From: a virus
Strand: one strand, 5' to 3'
IMG/VR virus record: IMGVR_UViG_3300025101_000234
Span: 1 to 21,418 of that record
Length of the DNA stretch: 21,418 nt
Shown here: positions 8,032 to 14,992 of the stretch, piece by piece
How the letters are laid out: every line of letters begins with the position of its first letter
Numbering within the stretch: the first letter of the stretch is position 1
Position numbers and translations under genes: made by a program
Notes under the pieces: model-generated
The model's input: the letters and a program-made list of their open reading frames with translations, nothing else
Database searches by the model: none
What the model was told of the DNA's origin: nothing

Positions 8032-8245
8032 TTGATTTGTTTACCTCTTCTCGTAAGTTTCTTAATCTTCTTAATATAGATATAGCACCTTGTGAACGGT
8101 ACATTAATACCTGATTATCTGATTGTTCTAATGCTCTTTGTTGTGTTTCAATTAAAAAATCAATATAGTTACTGAGGTGTTCCCAAGTTTTGGGGTTGTT
8201 CACTAACCCCTTCAGCTTGTTGTGGAGTTCCTTGTGGTTGTGCAT
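8024..8245 (-). CDS. Small helical protein overlapping the portal gene end
   Basis: The product is 73 residues, all helical in appearance (TWEHLSNYIDFLIETQQRAL, VLMYRSQGAISILRRLRNLR). Short proteins of this pattern often follow the portal gene in marine podoviruses. The ATG at 8245 gives a 77-base overlap with the portal gene, and the AGGA before it is only one base away, which is too close. A GTG at 8203 has AAGGGG at a better distance and would give a 59-residue protein, so the start is uncertain. The gene overlaps the next one by 8 bases. It may help in head-tail connection or assembly; no catalytic residues are visible. Confidence 0.65.
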   Translation of the reverse strand: MHNHKELHNKLKGLVNNPKTWEHLSNYIDFLIETQQRALEQSDNQVLMYRSQGAISILRRLRNLREEVNKSNG

Positions 8246-10319
8246 TTCCTGTAAATCCTTGTTCTCCTGGTACAGGTACTTGTCCTGTTCCTATTGTGCC
8301 ACCTCCAGCACCTGTTGGGTCGTTAGGGTCTGCTCCAGCTATTGGTTGTGCTGTAGAAGTACCTTGTTGTTCCCTAGCTTCTTTCATTATCTCTGCTTGT
8401 ATTGCAGCTTCTTGAATACTATTAGTTACTTTATCTACATCTAAATCAAGTGTCTTGGCTATTTCTCTAATAATATAATCCATTTTAGCAAAAGGTGCAA
8501 GAGCTGGATTACTTGCTGTTCCTAAGAACTGCATTAACCTTTGGCTTCTAACTTCATTAGCCATAAGACTTTCTGTTCCTCGTGCTTTAACTTCTAAGTC
8601 ACCTCTTATTTCAGGGTCAAAATCAAACTGCATATTAAATCTAAATAACCCTTCACCCAATGGTTTTAGTAAATAATCATCTACATTTTTTATAACATTT
8701 TTAATACCACCACTTGCAGCGTTCATTAACATAGATATACCACTAGCAGTTCTACCTACACCTGATACACCTGTTTGACCGTGTGCAAACGATGGAAACC
8801 CTGTTGACTCATCTGATAACTGTCTTGCTTTATCAAACAACATCATATTTTCTGAAGACACATTTGGAAACTTAGTACCGAAGATAGCTTGTCCTGGAGC
8901 GCCGCTTTGTCTTCTAAATATCTTTCCCGGATATATAGATAAGTCTTGTCCTGGAACTAAGTTAGTTTCATCTACTTCAATTAATAAGTTTCCAGATAGT
9001 ACAGCATTATCTACTGCCATTCTCATAAAACCATTCATTAATGTTTGTGTGTCATCCATATTTTCTGCGATACCAATACCAAAGAAAGAATATGGATTAA
9101 GTTCATAAGGTGCAGCAACATATGGTATCTTTGCAGGTTTAAATGGATTTAAAACCATTCTAATTAGTTTATTATTACATATCCATATATTTACTTGTAC
9201 TTCATCAAAATCTTTTAACTCTTCGGGTATTTCAATATCTTGTTCCATTAACATTTCAATATCACATTGACCCCAATATTCTAGTACTTCAAAACGGTCA
9301 ATGTCGTGTTCAGGAGCATAATCAATTAAATCATCTTCCCAATATTTTTTAACATAGTTTTCACCACCCATTATAACTTCTTCAATAACACTATCTCTAA
9401 AGAATGGTCTTTTCTTTAAAGCACGTAGTTGACTTCTAGACATTTTATGTCTTTCAATAGTATACTGTGCTTCATCCATATTGTTAGAATCAGGGTCAGG
9501 ATAAAAGTTCCAAACAGATACATGATTAACTTGGGGTATAGTTTTAAATATTGGATTATACTCACCCTCGTTATCCCAGTTAGGATACTCTTTGTCCATA
9601 GCAAACGGACCTTTCATTACACCAGTACCAAATAAAGCCATTTCAAATGCTGTACTACGTAAATGTTTAGTTGCACTTGACTCTTCTAATTGGTCGTGTA
9701 CTTTTTTCTCCATTGCTTTAGCTGCAATCATAGCAGGACTAAACGTAATAGACGTAGGTGTTTTACCTACTCCTTGTTTTAATTTATCTTTAATTGGGTC
9801 TAAATCATCTTCTAAAGGTCCTAGCTTATCTAGTAGACTTCGTTCTGTTGAACCAGGGGGTAAGTCTTTACCATCTCCCTCAAACCCATATGGATTATCT
9901 TTTTCTTTAAACTCTGTTACTTCAGTAGGTTCTTTAGGGTCAAAGTTTACATCTCCTTCTACACCTTCTGGTAACTTTGTAGGTTCAATGGTTAAAGGAA
10001 ATTTATTATTTGCAAGTAGAACATCTACTATTTGTCCGTAAGCTGCAAGTGTTTTTGTCTTAGTTACCTTAACAAATATTCTAGATTTTTCAGCTTCTGT
10101 AAATTGAACATCAGGACCGTATAACCCTCTATAATTTCTATATGCATTTAACCATCTTTGTTCATCTTGATATCTATAGTCATACGCTCTTTTAAATCTT
10201 TCATAAACAAATTGTACTGCGTTAGATACTGATGCATCTGTTTTATCGGTGTCTTCACTATCCTCTAAAGAGATAGCTTCTGCATCCATCATTACGTCTT
10301 CTTCTTGTTCTTCTGCCAT
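8169..10319 (-). CDS. Portal protein (head-tail connector)
   Basis: The protein of 716 residues is of the size and pattern of podovirus portals, the dodecameric ring through which DNA is packaged and ejected. Its N-terminal region reads FVYERFKRAYDYRYQDEQRW and LAAYGQIVDVLLANNKFPL. The middle has ATKHLRSTAFEMALFGTGVM, HVSVWNFYPDPDSNNMDEAQ and PYVAAPYELNPYSFFGIGIA, and VGRTASGISMLMNAASGGIK lies further on; all are typical portal segments. The C-terminal 80 residues are Gln/Pro/Gly-rich and probably flexible. It follows TerL directly, as usual. I chose the ATG at 10319, just past the TerL stop, because the other possible start, a TTG at 10331, overlaps TerL and is a weaker codon. Long acidic inserts near residues 115-170 make it larger than many portals. 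Confidence 0.88.
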   Translation of the reverse strand: MAEEQEEDVMMDAEAISLEDSEDTDKTDASVSNAVQFVYERFKRAYDYRYQDEQRWLNAYRNYRGLYGPDVQFTEAEKSRIFVKVTKTKTLAAYGQIVDVLLANNKFPLTIEPTKLPEGVEGDVNFDPKEPTEVTEFKEKDNPYGFEGDGKDLPPGSTERSLLDKLGPLEDDLDPIKDKLKQGVGKTPTSITFSPAMIAAKAMEKKVHDQLEESSATKHLRSTAFEMALFGTGVMKGPFAMDKEYPNWDNEGEYNPIFKTIPQVNHVSVWNFYPDPDSNNMDEAQYTIERHKMSRSQLRALKKRPFFRDSVIEEVIMGGENYVKKYWEDDLIDYAPEHDIDRFEVLEYWGQCDIEMLMEQDIEIPEELKDFDEVQVNIWICNNKLIRMVLNPFKPAKIPYVAAPYELNPYSFFGIGIAENMDDTQTLMNGFMRMAVDNAVLSGNLLIEVDETNLVPGQDLSIYPGKIFRRQSGAPGQAIFGTKFPNVSSENMMLFDKARQLSDESTGFPSFAHGQTGVSGVGRTASGISMLMNAASGGIKNVIKNVDDYLLKPLGEGLFRFNMQFDFDPEIRGDLEVKARGTESLMANEVRSQRLMQFLGTASNPALAPFAKMDYIIREIAKTLDLDVDKVTNSIQEAAIQAEIMKEAREQQGTSTAQPIAGADPNDPTGAGGGTIGTGQVPVPGEQGFTGNAQPQGTPQQAEGVSEQPQNLGTPQ

Positions 10320-10320
10320 T

Positions 10321-11871
10321 TTAATATCCAAACTTTTGGTCTGCTACACTCATACCCATAGAAGGTTTACCTACTGGGTCATAATCAAATATGCTAAACT
10401 TTGGTCTACTCTGAAGTCCATATCTTAAAGCATCGTATAAATGGTCTTCAGCATTTGTATCTACATCTTCAGGGTTCTTTTTATCTAATGGTAAAGAAGG
10501 CAACTGAGAAATTAAATTAGTACAATTATTAAAGATTACTAATCTAGGTTCTTCTGTAAACTCATCTATTTGTAATCTTCTATGTATTTCGTTTTTACCA
10601 GCTATTCTACTACCCCTACTCCTATCAGATGGTCTCCACCTACATCCTCTACTTATCATTTGTTCTGCAAGTGATGGTCCTAAATCACCCCGTTTGTGCC
10701 ATAAAGAACTATCTAAGACACCATACTTTATATTACCATCTCCTGCTTCTAGTGATAATATTTGGTCTGCCAAATCCGTTGCCAAAACTTTCGATACATA
10801 AAGTTCACGATAAACAACCAACTGTTCAGCAGGAGATACTGCAAACCATATAACACCACTATAAGAGCCATAACCATAATCACAAGCCCTAAACTTAACC
10901 CAATTGCTAGGAATATGAAAGGGTTCAACAACGTGTACATCCCTATTAAACTCCGTAAAAGCTGCCCCTTCTTTTATATCCCAATCACCTTCAAGAAGTT
11001 GTCTTCTTTGTTGTTCAGGTAAAGAAAGAAGCATTGCTTCATAATCACCGTTATCTGCTAAGTATGGATTGTCTGATAACCTAGCAGGTATAAAACGTCT
11101 TTTAAATAATGCATTGCCTGCTTTCTCGTGTCCAGCAGGATACTTTAAAACTTCTCCTGTATCAATATCGGTAGCATCAAATGCTTTACCAAATGCAGAA
11201 GGAGCTATAAACATTTTCTTAACCCAAGCGTGTCCTCTTCCACCTGGGTTTGTTGTTGCCCTCATATAAATAGGCAAATCAGGAGCAGTAGACCTTAGAC
11301 GAGAACGCATATAGTTCCATGCGTATGGTGTGGACCACTGTGTTAACTCGTCAAACCCTATCCAACTAAATGCTAGACCCTGATAACGCAAGACATCTTC
11401 ATCTCTATCTAGATACGACATCCACAATCTTGCTCCAGATGGTGCTGTCCACTGCATTTTTCTTTCCGACCACTTTATACCCTTCCATATTTTTGGATAT
11501 AATTCTTGAGATTTAAATATTAATTCCCTTAATTCTTCTGTGGTACGTCTTAATAATAACCCACTAAACTCTGGATGACCCATATATCGTAGAGGGTCAA
11601 CTAACATACTATAAGTTTTACCACCTCCTGCTGAACCTCCATATAAAACTTCTCTTTCATTTGCTGCGAGAAACTCTGTTTGAGGACCATCATTAGGTTT
11701 AAATATTACATTCTTTTCTTCTTCAATGCGTTCTACTTCTTCACGTATTGGCTGTGATTTCTTTTGCACCAACTCTTTCGGACTCGATTTCTTCTGCTTT
11801 TTGTATCGCCTTTTTCGCATATTCTGCCCATCTGCGTAGGCTTGTAGCTTTGTCCTTACGTTGTCTTTCAT
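10321..11871 (-). CDS. terL: Terminase large subunit (packaging ATPase and nuclease)
   Basis: TerL powers DNA translocation into the prohead and cuts the concatemer. In this 516-residue protein the ATPase signatures are clear: Walker A GGSAGGGKT at 78-86, Walker B with FDE at 173-175, and the coupling motif RATTNPGG at 204-211. The RuvC-like nuclease follows, with likely acidic residues Asp331 (RACDYGYG), Asp387 (YGVLDSSLW) and Asp480 (DHLYDALRYG). The start is uncertain. The ATG at 11871 makes a 131-base overlap with the upstream gene and has no ribosome site; a second ATG at 11820 shortens the overlap and removes only 17 residues. The first 60 residues are very basic and lie before the conserved core, so either start keeps the enzyme whole. 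It is followed immediately by the portal gene. Confidence 0.95.
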   Translation of the reverse strand: MKDNVRTKLQAYADGQNMRKRRYKKQKKSSPKELVQKKSQPIREEVERIEEEKNVIFKPNDGPQTEFLAANEREVLYGGSAGGGKTYSMLVDPLRYMGHPEFSGLLLRRTTEELRELIFKSQELYPKIWKGIKWSERKMQWTAPSGARLWMSYLDRDEDVLRYQGLAFSWIGFDELTQWSTPYAWNYMRSRLRSTAPDLPIYMRATTNPGGRGHAWVKKMFIAPSAFGKAFDATDIDTGEVLKYPAGHEKAGNALFKRRFIPARLSDNPYLADNGDYEAMLLSLPEQQRRQLLEGDWDIKEGAAFTEFNRDVHVVEPFHIPSNWVKFRACDYGYGSYSGVIWFAVSPAEQLVVYRELYVSKVLATDLADQILSLEAGDGNIKYGVLDSSLWHKRGDLGPSLAEQMISRGCRWRPSDRSRGSRIAGKNEIHRRLQIDEFTEEPRLVIFNNCTNLISQLPSLPLDKKNPEDVDTNAEDHLYDALRYGLQSRPKFSIFDYDPVGKPSMGMSVADQKFGY

Positions 11872-12151
11872 TTTTTAAACGCTTCATTAATCCTATATGT
11901 GAAATATATCTTCCAGAATTTTTTGATAACCAATTAGCAACCTCTCTGTAAGAATATTGTTTTATATAATACCTTGCTTTTTCTAATAAGTCAAGTTCTT
12001 TTTTTATAGGAACTAATAAATTTGGGTCATCTATATCTTGTTCATAACCAAAAGGTATTGTTCTAGCTATTCTTGGTATAGGCAACCACTCTTCATTTTC
12101 TTTTAAATCAGTAGGTTGTGGTAACTTCCAATTACCTGCTGTCCTAGTCAT
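11741..12151 (-). CDS. Helical protein upstream of TerL, possible DNA-binding packaging factor
   Basis: From the ATG at 12151 the product has 136 residues (a GTG three bases earlier is also possible). The N-terminal third has an extended Pro-rich character (NWKLPQPTDLKENEEWLPIP). The centre, LLEKARYYIKQYSYREVANW then SKNSGRYISHIGLMKRLKNE, looks like a helix-turn-helix of the resolvase or transposase-linker kind. The C-terminal part is a basic helix (RRWAEYAKKAIQKAEEIESE). Proteins of this pattern commonly lie directly before TerL in marine podoviruses. It overlaps the small terminase candidate by 8 bases and TerL by up to 131 bases. It could be a terminase partner that recognises DNA, or a regulator; the helix-turn-helix reading is by eye. 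Confidence 0.65.
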   Translation of the reverse strand: MTRTAGNWKLPQPTDLKENEEWLPIPRIARTIPFGYEQDIDDPNLLVPIKKELDLLEKARYYIKQYSYREVANWLSKNSGRYISHIGLMKRLKNERQRKDKATSLRRWAEYAKKAIQKAEEIESERVGAKEITANT

Positions 12152-12515
12152 CACTGCTTGTATCTTTAGGTGGCATTAACATTACACCACCTGTTGCTTC
12201 TAGTTGCATCTTTTCAGTTTTAACTAAGCCTATCCTATCAAGTATTTCTTTTGAAGCAGATAGTCTATCCCTAATACCTAATTGTGTAGGGTCATCTATA
12301 CTGCTAACCATAGCAACAGCAGCTTTAGGAGCATTACCTGCCATATAAGTTTGTGTTGCTTCAAGTATCTCATCTTTTAATGCAGATATGATTTCATTAT
12401 TATTACTATTAGGAGAATATCCTGCAATAATTTTAGCATCTTTAATACTACCATTAGCATCTGCAAATAAAGCATCTAAAAATTTTTGTTGTCTTTCAGT
12501 TAACTTTCTAGTCAT
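12144..12515 (-). CDS. Terminase small subunit candidate
   Basis: This protein of 123 residues has the usual pattern of a phage small terminase, which binds the genome packaging site and hands DNA to TerL. It starts with TERQQKFLDALFADANGSIK followed by DAKIIAGYSPNSNNN, a helix-turn-helix of the type seen in many small terminases (LTxRQxxFL ... AxxxAGYS). The centre has a helical oligomerisation-like segment (APKAAVAMVSSIDDPTQLGI), then RLSASKEILDRIGLVKTEKM, and a flexible tail ends in SSDD. Length and position, two genes before TerL in the packaging operon, agree. It overlaps its upstream lipoprotein gene by 8 bases, so the genes are translated in a coupled manner. The alternative is that the next gene is the true small terminase. 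Confidence 0.72.
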   Translation of the reverse strand: MTRKLTERQQKFLDALFADANGSIKDAKIIAGYSPNSNNNEIISALKDEILEATQTYMAGNAPKAAVAMVSSIDDPTQLGIRDRLSASKEILDRIGLVKTEKMQLEATGGVMLMPPKDTSSDD

Positions 12516-12951
12516 TTTCTTTCATCTTTGCTACTTTTTCTACTAAAGTATTTATAGCTTTAGCATCTTCAGGTCTTTGCTTAAACCTTCCTAACAAATA
12601 TGTAATTAACATAGGTATACCAATTATTGCAATACCTAACGCTAATACTATTTCCCAAGCGTGTGCTAGTAATTGGTCAAATGCTACTAGTGCCATTTGC
12701 CAAGGGTTCTCAACTTCTTTGATTGTTTCTGCTGATAAAGACTTAGATTCACCAACTAATGCTGCACCTGCTAATCCTCCTACAACTGCACTTCCAGCAA
12801 CACCTGCTGCACCTAAACTTGGTAAGACAGTTGTTGTTACTGCTGCTACACCTGCAGAACCTGCTGTTGTTGCTATATCAGAAAAATCTACATTCCTAAA
12901 AAAACATCCTGATAAAAATAAACAACTAATTAATATTAATACACGTATCAT
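12508..12951 (-). CDS. Lipoprotein with C-terminal membrane helix, unimolecular spanin candidate
   Basis: The 147-residue product starts with a lipoprotein signal: MIRVLILI then the lipobox Leu-Ser-Gly-Cys ending at Cys16, with Phe at the next position, which favours outer-membrane sorting. Residues about 46-67 are a Gly/Ala-rich glycine-zipper stretch (LGAAGVAGSAVVGGLAGAAL). A strong hydrophobic helix follows at about 100-121 (EIVLALGIAIIGIPMLITYL), then a charged tail of about 26 residues. An N-terminal lipid anchor plus a C-terminal transmembrane helix is the topology of unimolecular spanins, which fuse inner and outer membranes at lysis (phage T1 gp11 is the known example). The glycine zipper is not typical and could form a second membrane segment. 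A membrane or superinfection-exclusion lipoprotein is the alternative. It shares an ATGA overlap with the gene before. Confidence 0.6.
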   Translation of the reverse strand: MIRVLILISCLFLSGCFFRNVDFSDIATTAGSAGVAAVTTTVLPSLGAAGVAGSAVVGGLAGAALVGESKSLSAETIKEVENPWQMALVAFDQLLAHAWEIVLALGIAIIGIPMLITYLLGRFKQRPEDAKAINTLVEKVAKMKEND

Positions 12952-13193
12952 ATTTTTCTAAACTTTGCTGTTTGTTTTGCAATCGACTTTGGTTGCTTCA
13001 CAAACTGTTTGCCCTTTTTTGTTCCTTCTCTTTTGGCTTTCGTGGTTGCCGCATACTGGGCAGGTGTCATCGACTTTATTGCTGCTGTAGGCAAGTATCT
13101 TTCGCCTGTTTGCTTGGATGGCTTTCCTGATTTCGTTCGCCATTTTTGTTTCCCCCATGATACTAATGATTTTTGTGATTTCTTTAATGCCAT
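12948..13193 (-). CDS. DUF5872-like basic small protein
   Basis: The protein has 81 residues and is very rich in Lys. Its pattern, SWGKQKWRTKSGKPSKQTGE then RYLPTAAIKSMTPAQYAATT, KAKREGTKKGKQFVKQPKSI, matches what I remember of DUF5872, a family of unknown function shared by marine phages and large algal viruses. The Trp and Arg residues, Pro-rich turns and strong positive charge suggest nucleic-acid binding, but no function is known. It is a link in the leftward operon: one base shared with the upstream membrane protein gene stop, and an ATGA overlap with the lipoprotein gene after it. Confidence 0.75.
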   Translation of the reverse strand: MALKKSQKSLVSWGKQKWRTKSGKPSKQTGERYLPTAAIKSMTPAQYAATTKAKREGTKKGKQFVKQPKSIAKQTAKFRKI

Positions 13194-13498
13194 TACTTTG
13201 TAAACTGGTCCTTTATACTTCTAATTACACTTTTCAAATCAAAAGGTTTTTCATTTGGTCTATAAGGACATTGGTATTGACGAGGACACTCACCTGCATC
13301 ATATGGTACATATTCTCTATACTGTGTATGATTTGCCCCAACAAATATACATACCCTTTGTTCTTTTGTTAATATCTGACTTGCTAATCTACAAGTGGTC
13401 ATTTTCTTTTCATTGTCTTTTGTAAAAGCTACAACAGAAAACAAAATACCAAAAACTATAATTATTAAAACTATTAAACAGAAACGCTGATTAACCAT
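13193..13498 (-). CDS. Small membrane-anchored protein with conserved-looking cysteines
   Basis: From the ATG at 13498 (a TTG lies three codons upstream) the protein has 101 residues. The N-terminus is a single membrane helix (FCLIVLIIIVFGILFSVVAF). The rest is soluble and would lie in the periplasm if the helix acts as a signal anchor. It carries Cys residues in TTCRLASQ, RVCIFVGAN, GECPRQYQCPY, which could form two disulfides. The pattern QRVCIFVGANHTQY followed by CPRQYQCPY is one I associate with small marine phage proteins of unknown role. It overlaps the previous gene by 25 bases. It could be a lysis or cell-surface protein; no direct evidence. Confidence 0.65.
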   Translation of the reverse strand: MVNQRFCLIVLIIIVFGILFSVVAFTKDNEKKMTTCRLASQILTKEQRVCIFVGANHTQYREYVPYDAGECPRQYQCPYRPNEKPFDLKSVIRSIKDQFTK

Positions 13499-13953
13499 AT
13501 CATCCAACCTAACGCACTACAACCTACTAAACAAGCTATACCCATAATAGTATAATCTCGTATTTGTCTATTTCTTGCTTCACGTTGGTATATTGCTTGG
13601 CTTCTAGCTTTTCTTATCCTACCTTCTTCTTTTAATAAATCATCCCAAGCCTTTAACCCATAGTTACCAATTAAAAAATTTCTTAATTCTTCTCTTTGTT
13701 TTTCAAGTTTCTTACGACTACTATAAGATTCCATTGCAACTTGTTCAATTGAACCGTTGAATAATTTATCTAGTGTTGATGGGTTGTTTGCATTTTTATG
13801 TATATTATCTACATCACTAACAGCAGACATCCACGTTGATAATTGTGACCCTAAATCCTCAATCTCTTTGCCCATTTGGATGGCTTTTTTTATACCGTTA
13901 TAGGCAGCTGTTGCCCCACTGACAGCAGCAGATAATGTAATTGGGTCTATCAT
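13474..13953 (-). CDS. Helical protein with C-terminal membrane segment
   Basis: The 159 residues begin with a small-residue-rich helix (MIDPITLSAAVSGATAAYNG). A central coiled-coil-like region follows (SYSSRKKLEKQREELRNFLI, GLKAWDDLLKEEGRIRKARS), and a single membrane helix lies near the C-terminus (YTIMGIACLVGCSALGWMIW). Proteins of this layout recur in marine podovirus genomes next to other small membrane genes. The tail anchor with a cytoplasmic helical body is compatible with a holin-associated or assembly membrane protein, but the family has no known function. It overlaps the gene upstream by ATGA and the gene downstream by 25 bases, so it is clearly part of the leftward operon. Confidence 0.7.
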   Translation of the reverse strand: MIDPITLSAAVSGATAAYNGIKKAIQMGKEIEDLGSQLSTWMSAVSDVDNIHKNANNPSTLDKLFNGSIEQVAMESYSSRKKLEKQREELRNFLIGNYGLKAWDDLLKEEGRIRKARSQAIYQREARNRQIRDYTIMGIACLVGCSALGWMIWLISVSV

Positions 13954-14132
13954 TTCTTATCTCTTGGTAAACAAATGGCAGTTACTTTTTTTGATTTGCC
14001 ATTATTATCAGGAACACTATGTTGTCTACTTAACCGTTCTGCAAAATACTTACACCTATTAATATCTTGAAAAACTTGTGTGTTATTGTAAAGGGCTGTT
14101 CCTAAATAAACATAAAGCACGAACTCAATCAT
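13950..14132 (-). CDS. Small protein of unknown function
   Basis: Starting at the ATG at 14132 the product has 60 residues: MIEFVLYVYLGTALYNNTQV, then FQDINRCKYFAERLSRQH and a Cys near the end (ICLPRDKK). A GTG at 14156 would add eight residues and overlap the upstream gene by 20 bases; I prefer the ATG because the hydrophobic MIEFVLYVYLG start resembles short signal-like N-termini of related small marine phage proteins, although it lacks a clear ribosome site. The two Cys residues (about 30 and 55) could form a disulfide if exported. The first gene of the unit (16559-16768) has the same design: hydrophobic start, then an aromatic patch with two Cys. Confidence 0.55.
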   Translation of the reverse strand: MIEFVLYVYLGTALYNNTQVFQDINRCKYFAERLSRQHSVPDNNGKSKKVTAICLPRDKK

Positions 14133-14136
14133 GCTT

Positions 14137-14424
14137 TTAGTTTCTGTATCCTCCACCTTTTGCTTTGTATTGTTTTGCTAACATCTGTGCTTTTCTTGCA
14201 GACCACTGCCCAGGATTACCTCCCGAACCTCCAGCTTTTATTTTATTAAATAAATTTTTACGCATTGTAGGTTTTGTATAATTACCGGCTTTGTTTACGG
14301 TGCTACCACCTTTATTTAGTTTTAAAGATGATAATGATTTAGCTTGACCTGCGTGTAGTTTACTAGCTTTTTTTAAACCTTTAATAACTTTTTTTACTTT
14401 AGTTTTATTTGTTTTACTTGCCAT
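14137..14424 (-). CDS. Lysine-rich small protein, possible DNA-binding or SET substrate
   Basis: This 95-residue protein has a histone-H1-like N-terminus packed with Lys (MASKTNKTKVKKVIKGLKKA), a Gly/Ser/Lys middle, and a C-terminal part, RKNLFNKIKAGGSGGNPGQW then SARKAQMLAKQYKAKGGGYR, that I recognise as a frequent module in marine phage genomes. No function is established for the module; its charge suggests binding to nucleic acid or to acidic virion proteins. Its ATG shares one base with the stop codon of the SET methyltransferase gene (TAATG), so the two are translationally coupled. This makes it a natural candidate substrate for that enzyme, which is inference. Confidence 0.75.
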   Translation of the reverse strand: MASKTNKTKVKKVIKGLKKASKLHAGQAKSLSSLKLNKGGSTVNKAGNYTKPTMRKNLFNKIKAGGSGGNPGQWSARKAQMLAKQYKAKGGGYRN

Positions 14425-14807
14425 TAAATTACTTCTTCTTTCCTTTTAGATAGCGAGGGTCTTGTTCCCCAATATTCTTCTCCATAGTCGTGAAGTATTT
14501 CTTCACCTTTCTGAATGGGTTTAAGAGCAAAGAATCTAATAAATCTATTATCTTCTTCACATATTTCCCACTCTGCATTGGGATTAGAACAGTGGTTGTA
14601 TACCATACCCATTCCGAGAACGATAAGAAAGTCGTTACAATTTTCTTCAGGGCATTTAAACATATAGTCGTGTAAGATACAATCTTCGCCCAAATCTTTT
14701 TCATCGATAATAAGATATGGGCAAAGCTCGATTGTATCGTTTTCTTTAAATGCTTTATTTGTGAAAACACCATGCTCGTGTATTTTTGAATCAGAAACAT
14801 ATAACAT
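14424..14807 (-). CDS. SET-domain protein methyltransferase
   Basis: This compact 127-residue protein is a nearly bare SET domain, the fold that transfers methyl groups from S-adenosylmethionine to lysines in proteins. The diagnostic motifs are in order: the N-terminal SKIHEHGVFTNKAFKENDTI (7-26), then MVYNHCSNPNAEWEI (68-82) with the cofactor-binding NHxxxPN at 71-77, then FALKPIQKGEEILHDYGEEY (93-112) with the GEEI...DYG motif and catalytic Tyr108. The short length resembles the viral SET enzyme of chlorella viruses, which acts on host histones. It shares TAATG overlaps with a Lys/Met-rich gene upstream and a Lys-rich gene downstream. There is no Cys-rich pre-SET or post-SET zinc site, though Cys29, 43, 52 and 57 are notable. 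The substrate is unknown; basic phage proteins or host ribosomal proteins are possible. Confidence 0.88.
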   Translation of the reverse strand: MLYVSDSKIHEHGVFTNKAFKENDTIELCPYLIIDEKDLGEDCILHDYMFKCPEENCNDFLIVLGMGMVYNHCSNPNAEWEICEEDNRFIRFFALKPIQKGEEILHDYGEEYWGTRPSLSKRKEEVI

Positions 14808-14992
14808 TATTTCTTCTTCTTGAGCATACCCCCACGCATCATCTTTTTCTTTTTAGCCATCTTAGCCATGCCGCCACCAGCCATTTTCTTTTTCTTTGCC
14901 ATCTTAGCCATGCCGCCACCCATCATTTTTTTCTTCATCATGCCGCCGCCACGCATTTTTTTCTTTGCCATTTTTGCTTTACCCATTGCCAT
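14807..14992 (-). CDS. Lysine/methionine/glycine-rich repeat protein
   Basis: The 61 residues are almost entirely Lys (22), Met (16), Gly and Ala, with two Arg. A repeat unit close to GGGMAKMAKKKKM recurs, and the DNA carries a matching 23-bp direct repeat. There is no hydrophobic core or signal peptide, so it is probably disordered and strongly positively charged, able to bind DNA or RNA. Short proteins of this type are frequent in marine phage genomes. The ATG lies inside the end of the upstream gene (14-base overlap). Its stop overlaps the SET gene start by one base. The repeated Lys clusters are potential methylation targets. Confidence 0.7.
   Translation of the reverse strand: MAMGKAKMAKKKMRGGGMMKKKMMGGGMAKMAKKKKMAGGGMAKMAKKKKMMRGGMLKKKK
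14856..14920. repeat. 23-bp direct repeat, 42-bp period, inside the Lys/Met-rich gene
   Basis: The 23-base sequence GCCATCTTAGCCATGCCGCC plus ACC occurs at 14856-14878 and again at 14898-14920. A shorter, diverged copy of the CATGCCGCC core follows near 14939-14949. The spacing of 42 bases equals 14 codons, so the repeat keeps the protein in frame. It is the DNA trace of repeat expansion in a low-complexity coding region, and it is more GC-rich than the surrounding sequence. Confidence 0.8.

Noticed and set aside
9592-10041. Open frame of 149 codons on the plus strand within the portal gene
   Set aside because: It is antisense to a clear portal coding region; Ser/Pro-rich translation is the reflection of that gene, with no ribosome site or promoter.
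12958-13158. Open frame of 66 codons with a CPVCGN zinc-finger-like segment, minus strand
   Set aside because: It overlaps almost all of the DUF5872-like gene in another frame. That gene has a recognisable family pattern and fits the overlaps of its neighbours; this frame has no good start signal.
14429-14800. Open frame of 123 codons inside the SET gene, minus strand
   Set aside because: The SET frame has clear motifs and 1-base overlaps with both neighbours. This frame is Lys/Phe/Ile-rich, without a family pattern, and is a frame shadow.
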